From Atriophallophorus winterbourni (taxonomy: Eukaryota; Platyhelminthes; Trematoda; Plagiorchiida; Microphallidae), in the NCBI GenBank assembly GCA_013407085.1, contig JACCGJ010004965.1, forward strand, positions 1 to 64,000: a DNA stretch of 64,000 nucleotides, written 5' to 3'. The notes beneath the pieces are model-generated. The model was not told the origin of the DNA. It saw only the letters and a list, made by a program, of their open reading frames with translations, and searched no databases. Position numbers and translations under genes: made by a program. This document shows positions 1-11,699 of the stretch, in pieces (position 1 is the stretch's first letter; each line of letters starts with the position of its first letter).

Positions 1-59
1 GCGCTTTCAATTTGCTATTTCCCAAGGTTATTCCCTTTTCATTCTATGCCTATATAAAT

Positions 60-345
60 GGATGAGTAACCTATGTTAGTAATAGTTCAATAGTTCAATA
101 GTATATTTATGGTAAAATAAGCACATAGCTTCAAATAACCACAGGGTGTGTTTACAGTGGATCGAAAATGATTGCAAGTGAGCTGCCATACGAACTTCTC
201 TGAAGTCTTCGTCTTCTCTCTAAATAGTCGGTTGGGCAATATCCAGTTGCAATATTAGCTCCATAGCAAGAACGTAACAAAGTCACCTTAAGTTTTGTTC
301 GGAAACTCAACACTGGCTGGGTACCAGATCCAATTCCCAAAAGAA
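60..345 (-). repeat. 3' end of an E-type CR1-like element
   Basis: A TCAATAG-type tandem run at about 85-105 is followed by a stretch with the same order of words as the 3' tails at 13.08-13.33 kb and 16.42-16.65 kb (start of tail, GTAATAAA-like word on the minus strand, then a CCACTG-like block). I read it as a 3'-terminal fragment of the E family on the minus strand. The part from 175 to 345 is not explained. Confidence 0.45.
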
Positions 346-1028
346 ATTTTTGGAAGGCAGACGGGGTAGGTTACGGGATGTTGCTTCATCTCTCGATTGG
401 TCTTTCGATCAATCAGCTTATGTTGAAGATTGTTGGCTGGTGATCCGTAATAATATTTGGACAGATATTGAGATGTCTGTTCCGTTGTCCACACGTCGTC
501 GTAAGGCTAAAGGTCCCCTTTGGTTTGATAGTAAGATAAGGAAACTTTTGGGGCAACGTCAAAAGCTCTGGTCGATATTCGTAAGTCGGAAAAACGGCAC
601 TGATTATGACAATTGTCGGCAAGCTAGAAACTTTTGCACGATATTAAAACACAGAAAACGTATGTTGTACGAGCAGCAATTGGTTGACGAATCTACTTGT
701 GCACCAAAACGGCTATTCGCATACATTAGTCGCCGCACAAAGGCGTCGCCATATATATTTCCCCATTAGATACTAATGGGGTAGGCATTACTGAGGACGG
801 TTTGAAAGCTTAAGCCATGGCTGAGCAGTATGCCTCCGTGTACTGTCTGGAAGACAGTGATCCCCCTTCTGTCTCTAATAACAGTGAGTTGCTGTCTGAT
901 CTTGATGTAGATGTAGAGACTGTTAGACTCCTGTTGGAACAGTTAGACACGCAATCCGCGCCAGGACCAGACTGTATTCATCCGTGGGTTTTACGAGCAC
1001 TATCAGAAGTGTTGTGCGTTCCGCTGTC

Positions 1029-1325
1029 AATAGTAAATAGTCAATAGTATATTGTGGTACAAAAGCTATGAGCTTAAAATATAACCATAGGATAGTTAGT
1101 ACAGGGGGTCGGGTGGAGCTCAGCGGGTTCGGCGTCAATCGCCAAAGTTCAGTAAAGGGTGTAGTTATGTATCATAACAGTCAATACAGGGGGAGATGAA
1201 TCGGCGAGGTTCCGTAAACGTATCTGGAAAGGAAGAGGAAAATGGGTGCAGTATCGGGAAGAAGAAAAAAAGAGAGTCCATTAAACTTGTTGAGAAAAAT
1301 AGAGATAAGCGTCAAGCTGGTCAGG
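1029..1325 (-). repeat. E-type tail repeat inserted in element A
   Basis: The RT frame of element A is interrupted between the residues VPLSIV and the LFTKSV block. The inserted DNA begins with a TCAATAG-like run and is followed by the same block order as the E-family 3' tails at 13.1 and 16.4 kb, much diverged. Right border placed by resumption of RT homology; no clear target duplication is visible. Confidence 0.5.
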
Positions 1326-2087
1326 TTGTTTACAAAATCTGTAACATTAGGGGTCTTGCCACAAGAATGGAAACAGGGTATTATTAAATCTATGTTTAAG
1401 AGTGGGGACCCTAGTAATCCCGCTAATTACAGGCCGGTCACATTGACTTCTGTGATCGGTAAAATTTTAGAGAAGCTGATCAAAAGGAAAATAGAGCACT
1501 TTCTTTTGGAGCGTGGGTATTGGTGTCCACAACAACATGGATTCACCAAAAATCGCTCATGCGTAAGTAATCTGCTCCTGGCACGAGAATGTTGGTGTGG
1601 TTTGACTGATTCTGGTCAAGCGGTCGATGTCATTTTTATCGACTTCAGTAAGGTGTTCGACCGCGTGCCCCACCGCCGATTGCTCCTCAAGCTGGAGGGT
1701 TTGGGTATTCAAGGTTGTCTATTTAAGTGGATCAAGGCATTCATTCCAGGGCGGTCAAACCGTGTAAAGGTGAATGAAGTTTTGTCTTCAGAGATGATAG
1801 CAGGCTCCGGAGTGCCGCAAGAATCTGTCCTTGGCCCATTGTTATTCAAAATTTTCGTGAGTGATATTCCGGACGAGGTAGCGATCGATTGCCTTTTAAT
1901 CCCGGATGATCTGAAACTGTGGGCCTCTGTCAGTTCCTGCGATGGCCATAAGCAACTGCGACAAGCAGTTGATGACTTAGTCAGCTGGACACATCGCTGG
2001 CCACTGCCTATCAATGAGGACAAGACAGTGGTCATGCGCATAAACTCCGATGACACTGGTGGTGAATACTTTCTTGGAGCCTATTAG
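1326..2087 (+). pseudogene. reverse transcriptase domain of element A
   Basis: The frame contains NYRPVTLTSVIGKILEK, the QHGF block, the FIDFSKVFDRVPH catalytic block and a VLGPLLF block. Two key sites are damaged: the canonical PQGS turn reads PQES, and the catalytic F/YADD box reads IPDD, so the enzyme would be inactive. The 5' part of the RT lies upstream of the insertion at 1029-1325. The fold is non-LTR RT, closest in look to the CR1/Jockey group. Confidence 0.85.
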
Positions 2088-2164
2088 AGCGGTGACTGTC
2101 GAAATAAACTTAGGGATTTTGGTTATGGATTCCTTGAAGTCACTTGTCGGAGAATAGGCAGCGC

Positions 2165-2755
2165 TATTAGGATGCTCTGAGCGATTCGGCGTACATTTGC
2201 GTCAATTACCACGCAAATGTTCCAGACAATTTTCTCTGCGTACATTCGTCCTCTGTTGGAATATGGGCTACCTGTTGCATTTCCTCAGTCTAAAGGCGAA
2301 TGCGACTCCTTGGAGAGGGTACAAAGGAGGGGCACTAAGATAGTTTGTGGAATGCGCCAACTCGCGTACGAGGATATGAGGAGCTTGCTGAAACTTTACC
2401 CCTTAGAACTTCGATTGGAAAGATATGACCTGCTCCTGACACGCCGTATGGAGACGGGTTCCTCCAGTACTTCCGATTAGTAGGTGAGTGGAAGACTCGG
2501 GGACATGACTTTAATTTGCAGAAGCCTAGAAGGCTAAAGCTGAGTAATGCGAGCACGCTATCCACGCGGGTGGTGAACACTTGGAACTCTCTACCGAAAG
2601 GGCTCATGTTTCTATCATCTGAACAGATATTCAAAAGCGCGTTGGATGAGCATTTGTTGAAACGGATGGACTTGATCTTCGGAGTGATATCGTGGTGTTC
2701 CTCTACTCTCAGAGTTTGCCTTGTCAGCAGAAGTAACCCATGTCTATTACTGTGA
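2165..2755 (+). pseudogene. RT thumb and C-terminal region of element A
   Basis: Two fragments (2217-2480 and 2516-2755) show the conserved order of CR1-like C-termini: a YIRPLLEYG block, an ERVQRRGTKIV block, then the VVNTWNSLP block and a final EHLLKRMD-like tail. They are joined only through a frameshift, so this is a relic. Confidence 0.7.
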
Positions 2756-2760
2756 TGAAG

Positions 2761-3364
2761 CTTAAACGGGATTTTTATCCATTCTGATTTCGATTCAGAA
2801 GAAGAAGAAGGAGATAATGCTCCTCGTTTCCGTCTGTATTGGACTGAATGCAATTTCAATATTTTAAGTCGCATTTCGTACGTATAATTAGAAAGTCCAA
2901 TGACGAGCTTTGTCACTCTGCACTGTGGAGTTTCCAATAGCTGAATATCTTTTTTCTACGAAGAATCCCATGCCGATGTAGCATATACGATATGCGGACG
3001 GATGTAGGTTGAAATCAATTTGCAGATAATGTTGGTGTCTAACGAATCTAGGACTTTTTTAAAGAAACCCAATTTGCTTTCAGTTTAGCTTGCAGCGAGT
3101 CGACATTGCATTGATTTTCCTAAGTCAGACTGGATAATCTTGTGATAGAAGCCATTTAACCACTGAAAAGCTCGCGTAAACATTTCATTTGTGCGTAAAT
3201 TGTAATTATATAAAATAATATCTGAATTGAGTCCAGAAGTAAGTCACGTTTGCATAGAATATGTAACGCTTTACTGATCCAGAACGAGAGTACATGTACT
3301 AATATGTAAAATGGAAAAAATTTAGTATTTGTATATAAAAAAGTACTGCACGAGCTAGCGATAT
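2761..3364. other. no recognisable feature
   Basis: I see no coding homology, tandem repeat or match to the other repeat families of the window. The first 100 bases may be the 3' untranslated end of element A. Confidence 0.4.
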
Positions 3365-3690
3365 TCATCACAGAGCTACGCAGCGGCCTATACTCTACAA
3401 TCCAATGCCCAGTCCGAACGTCTCATTGGCACACTTTGCAAAACGATGAGCATGGCGTTAAAATTCGAAATCTGCCGACACCTCGTTGGGAAAATTTTTA
3501 ACTGGATGTTCTATGCAGCCTCAGGTCACTGCTGGGTACGCACCACACCTCGTGAACACATGTTTCGATGTGCTCAAGATTGTAGTTCCGCGACTTCTAA
3601 GATTTTGTATCCAACTACGCCAGGTTCGGTCCACCTGCAGCAATGCGATCGGTCACCGTTGCTGGAGGATGTGTAAATTTTGCGTGTAGC
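3365..3690 (+). pseudogene. integrase C-terminal relic of an LTR retrotransposon
   Basis: Translation in broken frames gives a block resembling the PYxPQSNGQxER integrase signature (here YTLQSNAQSERLIGTL), followed about 50 residues later by a TAGYAPHLV-like block and a LYPTTPG-like block. These are the order and spacing of Ty3/Gypsy integrases just after the last catalytic glutamate. The glutamate itself falls in SERLIG. Frames shift at least twice. RT, protease and gag are not found next to it. Confidence 0.55.
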
Positions 3691-5640
3691 CCACAATTCA
3701 TCCGTATTGTTCATCAAGATAGAATCACCGAAACTATTACTCTGCCATTTAGCTCCAACAGTACGAGAGATGACAACATACCTTTGTGCTCATTGTGACT
3801 CCTGTTCAAAAATCAAACAGCGGGCCTTGGGCGAAACACAAGTAGCTCATAACTATTTTTACCACCATTTAAGCTGTCGTCGACATCATCGGATGAAGCC
3901 CTTACGCCTATTTACACTTAGCTACTACTCGCTCATATAATATACGAAATCAATAACTCTGAATTCATTTGATGGAACATTACTTTTAATCACGAAAGTT
4001 GTTTCTAAACAAAGCTGGGGTAATGGACTGATTATTGCTTTATTCTGCTCTACTCCTTTCACATACTAAACGTTTCGTATCTATATTTCAGCATATGTAC
4101 TCTCCTTCTAGATAATTAAGGCCTTACTCCAAACAAACGTGACTTCCTTTTGTACTCAAATCGGATGTTATTCTACAACCTTTCAATTTACGCATAATTG
4201 GAAAGTGTGTGCTGCGTGTGGGCAAGACACTTCCCTGTTCACATTACAATTGAGGTATTATATTCCGCGGCCAGTATACACGCCCAGTCTGGTCCATGCG
4301 CTGTGGATCAGACAAGGAAGCCTCACATAATTTGAAGGGTGCACTGTTTGTTGCTTGTCGAAAAGAGGATTCCTGGAGATCTCATTGAAAACTACAGTTT
4401 GTTCGGCTCAATGTATGAGAGTCGCTACAAAGTCAAGTCACAAATATGGCCAAATGAAGCCTGCTTTAGTTTGGTTTTACCAGTCTATTTCTGGTCATGC
4501 CGTTTTAGACAAAACTTCATTTTCCCACTTCATTCACAATACCACGCCTTACTTAAATGAAATACATTTTGAGAAAATTACTAAAAAGCGAATCAAATAT
4601 CACTGAAATGAAAACCCCATTGATTATACTGAACCGACGAAACAGTGTTTTATCTTGGCTGCTGTACAGCTTAATGGTCCAACCGTAGTAAAAAGGATTA
4701 CATCAAGTCAGCCTAAATATTTTCTACGTAACTCAGGGCCTTTTCCTCTCAAACCGAACAAATCACTTCAACAGTCTCTAATTCAAACGATTGCATGAAA
4801 TCCCTTCAACGCATGCAGATACTGTTACGGTATACTAGTATTTGTTGATACTGTAGATGATCCAAATGTGCTTTGGTCTTTTTTTACAAACTTTCTTCAC
4901 AGTGTTCATGTTGTAAGCATTCTTCTCATGAAATAGTCCATTCATACCTTCTACTAATAATAAGAGGAATGTTTCTATTACGACATCTGCCACCGTCACA
5001 ACCTCGTCATCTGGTAATCTAAAGAAAAAAAGCGCTCGATTTGTGGTAAAGTTGGATGTTCACAAAGGGTTTGCTGCTGGCTACACACAAAATAATTTAG
5101 CACTGACAGCACAAGTGATTAGTTTTATTGAAAATTTCAATCACGCTTTGGACTTGCATCGAAATGTGGCATCGTTATTTAAACTAGTTATATGAATGCG
5201 CGTGTAGTCTAATTTTAGACGAGCATTTATTGTTTAGAAGACTTGTCCTTGTAATGGCATTGGCGACAGGCTGTTTAGCTTGTGCGCATAGCAACACCAA
5301 CACCTAACTTCCACCATATACAGCATCACTGTTCCACCTGTATATCTCTATCGACGGCCTCGTTCACACACATTGATCATATCGTTATCAACTACTCGTG
5401 TCAGGGTGATGTCTATGCGACAGTCTATGCTAAGCTTTTAATGCGATTAGGCGGAAAACCGAAGACGGCCGAAAGGCAACTGAGTGTAATCAGGCTTAGT
5501 TGACGCCCCGTTTCTTAGAAAGTTCCAGGCTAACTTGTGTCTTTCTGAATCTGACAAAAATAGTGTCGATGAGCAACAGATTGGGATACAATACTTGTGG
5601 AGAATTGCCGCGCTGAATAGTTGTAGTCTGACTGTAGCTT
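3691..5640. other. about 2 kb with only short, unrecognised open frames
   Basis: Short open frames exist (for example 4139-4330, 4339-4606, 5282-5503) but none shows a family motif, start context or conserved neighbour. A lysine/serine-rich stretch near 4975-5120 reads open without a match I recognise. The stretch may be the 3' remainder of the LTR element whose integrase lies at 3.4-3.7 kb, but nothing proves it. Confidence 0.35.
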
Positions 5641-5654
5641 AACACTAGGTTTTT

Positions 5655-5830
5655 GCCAAAGGTAGTGAGTTGCATGCAAGTACACGCTGGAGTCTCACTG
5701 CCACTGCTATTTTCCTTCCCGTTATCTGTCGATTCCTGGGCTACCTGACACTATTTTAGCCCACGTACAGTCTCTGACTGTGCGGCACTTTGCCTGAATC
5801 AGGCTTGTGATTTCATACATACATACTAGG
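5655..5830 (+). repeat. S-family SINE-like element, 5'-truncated copy
   Basis: Carries the family core (CTGGAGTCTCACT, then CTGACACTATTTTAGCCCACG, then GCGGCACTTTGCCTG) and ends in a CATA tandem tail. It is the only clear copy in the first 30 kb. Confidence 0.75.
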
Positions 5831-6130
5831 ATTCAGTTAATTCCATCCAACAAAATGATCAACACTGGTTGCTTTCTGGTGATAGCATACATAATGCACT
5901 ACGAAGGCTTATTGATGGAAAACTGGTTGTCAGTTTGAGGCACGGCCGGGAAAAATCGTGAAGTTCTAAGGCTACGGGAATTGAATCCTTCCTGAATATA
6001 CGCAATTTCATATAACTGTTCCAGCTCATCAGTACTACTGATAGCATTTATGGAGCGCGCACTATGCAGCTTTGCTGCATAGCCAAATCCTATTAAAAAC
6101 ATTTTGCTGTGTCACTCGTGAGACATTTGA

Positions 6131-7720
6131 TTGTTTATTAATAAAATCTTCGAAAAAGTCAAAAAACATCGTGCAGGTTGGCAAGTTGCTCTTCGTCGAC
6201 GTCGCGCAATTTCTCGAATGCCAGTACCTTGTATTTTATCATCTAATGTGCGATCTTTTTGGTCTAAATATGATGAAATTTCTCTTCTACTTCGTTCAAA
6301 TCATTTTATTCGTTACGGTGTTGCTATGTTTCAAGAAACTTGGCTGTATTCTGAAATCGACACTGATTTGATTAACATTGATGGTTTTCAGTGCTTTCGT
6401 TTGGATCGGACCTGTCCTATTGCAAATCGTGGTGGTGGAGTTTTAACTTTTGTTTGCAAAGAGTGGTGTGCCTCTAGCAAAATTATTTTTACCTTTGATA
6501 AACCAGAAGTTTCCTGTCTTGCTGTTGAATGCAAACCACGACATTTATCTAACTTTCATTCATTTATTCTTTTAAATGTGTATATCGTCCCCAACGGTCC
6601 TTCTAACAATTTTCGTGCATTTTTTGATGAAATTCTCAATGAACTTGCTCCCTACCAAAACTCTTTGATCTTACTTGCTGGTGACCTCAATCACGCTAAT
6701 CTTTCTATGTTTTCTCTTTTGTCGCTTTCGAACATTGTTCATTTTCCAACGCGTTCTGAAGCTTGTCTGGATTACGCTTTCACTAATGCGCCACAAATTT
6801 TTCATGCCCGTAAATCTGCGCCGATTGGAAATTCTGATCACTGTGTGATATCAATACTCCCTAAAATCTACGGAACTATGGGGCATAGTTACATGACTCG
6901 CAGAATCGGGCGAAAAGTGACCAGTAGAACCTGCGAACCTGACAATATTTCAGCGCTGAGGACCATGCTAAGCGACACTGACTTCCGCATTTTTAACGAA
7001 CCGGACGTTTCCCTTGAATGTGATGTTTTTACATCCTATCTAATTTTTTGCTTTGATATATGTTGTCCACAGGAAACTATTTTTGTTCGACCTGATTGTT
7101 TTTCCTCCAATAAATTGAAGCGCCTCCGAAGACTGAAGGAAAAGGCTTTCAAAAATCTTGATCGTCACGCTGTCTTCCAGCTGTCTTCATTAATCAAGCT
7201 TAAGATTCAATGCATGCGAGATATTTATGTGAAATCAATTTTGAGAACGAATAACAGTCGCCAATTATGGAGTGCGCTCAAAGGTTTGTGTGGCAAAAAC
7301 AGAAAGGTACTCCCCTTTATTCGTGATATAAATTCATTGAATGAATCTTTTTTATCTTCTCCTGATGGAACCCAAGAAATCCCTGATTTTGTTTTACCCC
7401 CATCCTCTTTCTCAACTCCGACTTTTACAAGCTCAGTGGAAGTTATGCAGTCACTTTTCGCTGTATCCCGCTCAAAGGCTGCAGGCCCCGATAATCTTTC
7501 CCCTCTTTTGCTGAAAGAATGCGCACGTGAACTTTCTTCGCCGATCTCTTCTATCTTCAACAGATGCATTGAGGAAAATATTTTTCCTGACTGTTGGAAG
7601 CCGGTACGTATTACACCAATCCCCAAAAATGATCCTGGGAAGTACCGCCCCATTGCGTGTACGTCGCAGCTACTCAAAGTACTGGAAAGTATAGTGCTAC
7701 GACGACGAGTTGCCAGGTAG
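6131..7720 (+). pseudogene. endonuclease and N-terminal RT of element B
   Basis: Endonuclease motifs in order: SNVRSFW (residues about 38-44), QETWL (68-72), GGGV (101-104), AGDLNHA (183-189), CLDYAF (212-217) and SDHC (235-238); these supply the Asn, Glu, Asp and His residues of the APE-like active site. After a linker, RT begins with KAAGPDNLSP and the KYRPIACTSQLLKVLESI block. The frame then runs into a stop at 7718-7720 because of an indel near 7690-7725. The real start may lie upstream, since the first 35 residues look unlike the family. Confidence 0.8.
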
Positions 7721-8868
7721 AAGATTCGCATCAGTTCGCGTACCGCAAAAATCGTTCGACAGTAGACGCACTCGCGTTGCTAACTGACCATGTATCCCGG
7801 TCATTGGATTCGAAATCAAAAGCGGTGCAGGTTTGTTTTCTTGATTACACCAACGCTTTCAACAGTGTTATCAGAAGTTCTTTGCTCAAAAAACTTCATG
7901 ATTGTGGTGTACCCCTGAACCTAGTTCACTGGATAGCGTCCTATTTTAAGGACCGCGTGCAGTATACTGCCGTGAATGGTAAAGTGTCCAATTCTGTAAC
8001 GATTTCTCGCGGTGTTCTACAAGGCGCAATACTTTCCCCCTTCTTATTTTCTATCTACATTTCTGATCTTCCTTGCTTTCATTCCACTATTATTCTAAAA
8101 TATGCTGATGACATTGCTGTTGTTTTTGACCACCATAGACGTGCTGACTCTCCTACATCTGAATTTATTATCAATAATATTGGCCAGTGATCATCCTCGC
8201 TCGGCTTATCGTTAAATCCTCAAAAATGCAAAGAGGTAATATTTTCAAACCTGGCTGGTCAGCGTCGTGAAACTCTGCTTCAAGGAATTCCCACGATTTC
8301 CTTCCATGGCTCGAACTTCAGCAGAAGCGCATGTTTCAAGTATCTTGGCGTCATTTTATCACAGAGTCTCAAATGGACCGATCATGTGACTGCACAGTAC
8401 TTGAAGGTTAGAAGGTTATCATTTTACGCCTTACGTCTGCGTTCTTTAGCTGTTCCTCCTGATGTAGTTAGATGTTTTGTTTTTTCTTGCATTGTTCCCA
8501 TTTTAATCTACGCATCCCCTATAATTTTTCCTGGTCTTTTTGAAAAGGATTTTTTGATGATCAGAAGAGGAATCAAATTAATTTCAAGATTGAGCTCTTC
8601 CTCTACCGAGTTAATTCGTGATATGATCGTCGAACGCCACTTTCGTGAATGTGACAGATTGGTCAGAGTCATATCGTCTGATAATGCACACCCACTGCAT
8701 GAGGTCCTTATGGCTTGCAGATCGTTCCCAGCTACGCGTAGTCAACATATCGTCCCGTATGCAAGAACTGAGAAATTCAAAAATTCTTTTATTCCTTACC
8801 TGGCTCGATATTCGGTTGATCAAACAAAAGTTATTCTCGATTTGAGAAAGAAACTGACAGTATAATAA
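7715..8868 (+). pseudogene. RT core and C-terminal domain of element B
   Basis: After the frameshift, the frame shows FAYRKNRST, the CFLDYTNAFNSV catalytic block, LQGAILSPFLFSIYISDL, and an intact KYADDIAVV box. A single in-frame TGA at 8188-8190 (likely once a Trp codon) separates the palm from the C-terminal part, which continues in the same frame with LNPQKCKEV, FKYLGVIL and an IVPILIYASP block and ends at 8865. Only one stop and one indel break the whole element, which suggests a fairly young insertion. Confidence 0.85.
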
Positions 8869-8965
8869 CTGAAGTGGGATCATCTTTATTTGACATGTTT
8901 TTTTAAAATGTACATTTTATTTCGTGTGGTCGAATTAATTGTATCGCTGAAAATTCGTGTACTCG

Positions 8966-8971
8966 AATAAA
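8966..8971 (+). terminator. polyadenylation signal of element B
   Basis: AATAAA about 100 bases after the end of the RT reading frame and about 20 bases before the CTT-rich end of the element. Confidence 0.5.
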
Positions 8972-8997
8972 GCCATTTTTCTTCTTCTTTTTCACTC

Positions 8998-9890
8998 TGC
9001 CATTCAAGCGTAATCCAACATAGCGTCGACGCCACAGATACCGTAGCCCAGCGAAAGTATGGCGTGCTCTTGCAATCCGTGCTGTGATTTCAGCTTCGAT
9101 ATCGCCCCCAGTGGTGATGCAGCTTCCTAGGTAGGTGAATCTGTCAGTCACTTCCAGTTTATGGTTTTCGATCGTCAAATCAAGTGTTGGGTCTGTCCAA
9201 TCCTGTAGGGACACTTTGCATTTTGACGGAGAGAAATGTAATCCATACAGCGACAACTGATCAACAAGTAGATCCAAAGCGCTTTGTATGGCGCAAGCAT
9301 CCTCTCCGAGGAGAGCAATGTCGTCAGCATAGTCCAGATCCATAACTCGTCGACCGGGGAGCAGGTCGATCCCACAATTCGGTAGCTGGGCTGTTGCTGA
9401 TTTCATGACATCGTCAATCGCAAAGTTAAATAGGAATGGGGAGATCGGACATCCTTGACGAACCCCGCTGGAAATGGTAAACTGCTTGGATAAATCACCA
9501 TAGGCTTTGACTCTGCCGGTGGTGTGGCAGTACAGCTTCTTGAGCAGGATACTTCGGTGGGACACCATGGCGAATGAGACAGTCCCAGAGAGCGGTTCTG
9601 TCAATGGAATCAAAGGCTGCTCGTATGTCAAGAAGGACGATAATTGTTGGACGTGCGTATTGGTAGCGTTGCTCCAAAATTTGGCGCAGCGTGAAGATTT
9701 GGTCCACACACCCGCGTCCTCCTCTGAAACCAGCCTGTTCTTCTCGATACTCTGCTTCTCGGTAGCTGTTAAGCCTGGTCAGGATGATTGATGCAAATAG
9801 TTTAGAAACCACCGGTATGAGACTTATACCCCTGTGATTACCGCAGTCTTTCCTCGACCCTTTCTTAAATACTGGGACGATGGCTGACGC
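8998..9890 (-). pseudogene. reverse transcriptase of the RTE-like element
   Basis: Two overlapping frames: 9495-9812 has EEQAGFRGGRGCVDQI and the LLDIRAAFDSIDR catalytic block; 8998-9709 has GVRQGCPISPFLFNFAIDD, the catalytic LDYADDIALLGED and a TDRFTYLGSCI block. The palm is intact in sequence but split by one indel near 9560-9600. The region after GLRYLWRRRYVGLRLN is missing. Confidence 0.85.
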
Positions 9891-9893
9891 TCC

Positions 9894-11110
9894 CTACGCG
9901 CTGGGTATAGTTTCCTCGTTCCAGATCTTTCCGAAGAGCACTGACAGCTCACTGCACAAAACGTCGACACCTTCAACGAATAGTTCGACTGGTAGCTCGT
10001 CTAAACCAGGGGCCTTGCGTCGTCTAAGCTTCATTATGTGTGAGCGAATTTCTGCCTCTGCAGGTGGTCCCTGTGGGGCCGGCCACTGAGTGGTGGAGCC
10101 ACTTGGCTGAGCAACAGAGAGTGATCGCGGTTGATTGAATTGGCTAGCGAAATGTTCCCTCCAGCGGTCCATTCGCCTTTCTCTGTTGGTAATCAACGAC
10201 CCATCTGCTTCCTTGATGAGTTCGCTCACGCTGGGCATTCGGGGTCCCGTGGAGCGTATAAACTGGAACAATTTGCGGGTGTTGCCAACTGCTTGGGCTG
10301 CTTCCATCTCACTTGCCCGCTCTTCCCACCATGATTCTCGGTCCGTTTTGAGGCTGGTCTTCAACCGGTGGCGAATTTGCCTGCGCTGTTTATCATATCT
10401 TTCTCCCGGGGGTAAGGAACGCTGTTGGTCAATTAATTTGGCTGTAGCAGCAGATATCCAGTTGGAATCTGTTCGCTTGGATGTTCCACAGCTTTCCAGG
10501 CCAGCATGATACATTGCGTTTTGGATTTGAGCCCAATGCTCCTCAATATTATCGGGATGGGGTCCGAGTGCATTAGATAGGGCCGTTAGATAGTTCTCTG
10601 CCACTGATCTATCTGATAGTTTAAGCGTATCCAGCCTCGTGATATTTTTCTTACGCGATCCGCTGAAACGCATAGTTAAGTTAGCACAGACTAACGCGTG
10701 GTCTGATGATAGGCAGGTCGACCAATATGATCTGCAGTCTTGCACACTGGAACGCCATCGATAACTGATCGCAATGTGATCAATTTGTGTCCAGAGTCCT
10801 GTCGAGGGGGCTCTCCATGTTGCTGACCGTTGTTTGGAATGTCGGAAGTTGACACTGCTGAGAAATAGGCGGTGCTCAGCACATAGACTCAACAGGCGTT
10901 CACCGTTGTCTGATCGGATGCAATCGAGACCATATGGACCACCGAGGTGTCGTTCACTTTGTGAGAGGCGGCCAACTCGGGCATTAAGATCTCCAGCCAG
11001 GATGACAATATCCGACTTTCGCGCTTTACGCAGTAATTCGTCTAGACTTCGGTAGAATTCGTCTTTCGCTAAATCAGCACTGCAGTCAGTGGGGCGTAGG
11101 CTGCGATGAC
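9894..11110 (-). pseudogene. C-terminal endonuclease and RT linker of the RTE-like element
   Basis: Begins within the endonuclease (DEFYRSLDELLRKA, then ILAGDLNARVG with the catalytic Asp/Asn, then TQIDHIAIS and SSDHALV). A long linker follows with a basic RHRLKTSL block, a WWEERASEME block and the KAPGLDELPVELF start of RT. It ends by frameshift at about 9894. Confidence 0.85.
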
Positions 11111-11530
11111 GAAAAGAGCACGAGTGTTCTGCCTGTGTTGACTGATTTTGCATGAGCCACCAAGTCGGACGGCGCACAAACGGCTATTGACAGGTAACCA
11201 ATCAATCAAGGCTGCCTCGGCGCGTGAGCTCAGGGCAATACCAACTCCTGCAAGTCCCGCTGCCTGGGCCTCTTCATCACCAGATACACGCAAACGGAAC
11301 TTGACGCTGGTATTATTCGGTGAGCATAGGTTTATCACATTACTGGAGTCGTGTAAGCGCGTTTCTGATAGGCAGCAGATGTCTACTCTCATCGTTTCTA
11401 GAGTAAGAGCTAATCCAGCCTGTTGTCCTGTTTGTCTCAAGGTCCTGACGTTGAATGCAGCTAGCTTGAAGGGCATACGGGGTTTCAAGAAGTGAGCAAT
11501 CTGGCTTGGTTGTTCTGTGTTTGGCGAGCT
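11069..11530 (-). pseudogene. N-terminal endonuclease of the RTE-like element
   Basis: Reads KLAAFNVRTLRQTGQQ, then a CCLSETRL block with the catalytic glutamate, a GVGIALS block and an FVIAAYAP block. The frame then breaks near 11090-11100 and the next frame takes over with the DEFYRSLDELL block. An upstream ATG at about 11655 gives an N-terminal extension rich in Ser, Thr and Pro. Confidence 0.75.
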
Positions 11531-11699
11531 TGAAGGAGCATCTTGACGAGATTCATTGCTTGTGTGTAATGAGGGGCGGGGGTTATAATGATCGGCATGT
11601 GATGTGATGTAGCGAACGTAATTTTGACAGCAATTTGTGGTTGAAGTAGAATCCATGGTTCTTGTTGTAGGCGACATACTACCCGGTTGCCAAGGCCGA

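Larger units (their letters stand above)
346..2760 (+). mobile_element. CR1/Jockey-like non-LTR retrotransposon (element A), degenerate
   Basis: In order on the plus strand I can read the linker between endonuclease and RT (350-769), the start of the RT domain with an APGPD motif (817-1029), the RT palm and fingers (about 1326-2087), and a thumb/C-terminal region (2217-2755) ending in the WNSLP block typical of CR1-like elements. Reading frames change at about 770-816, 2087-2217 and 2480-2516, and a foreign repeat sits at 1029-1325. The 5' endonuclease is missing, the usual 5' truncation of such elements. Confidence 0.8.
5840..8997 (+). mobile_element. non-LTR retrotransposon with endonuclease and RT (element B), nearly complete
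   Basis: The best preserved retroelement of the window. One long frame (6131-7720) holds an apurinic-type endonuclease and the start of RT; the RT continues in another frame (about 7720-8865). The element ends with an AATAAA signal at 8966-8971 and a CTT-rich tail, directly against the RTE element on the other strand. Its T-rich third codon positions differ from the D/E elements. The 5' border is uncertain (between about 5840 and 6100). Confidence 0.8.

Noticed and set aside
3365..3690. Intact integrase gene
   Set aside because: At least two frameshifts and no upstream catalytic domain.
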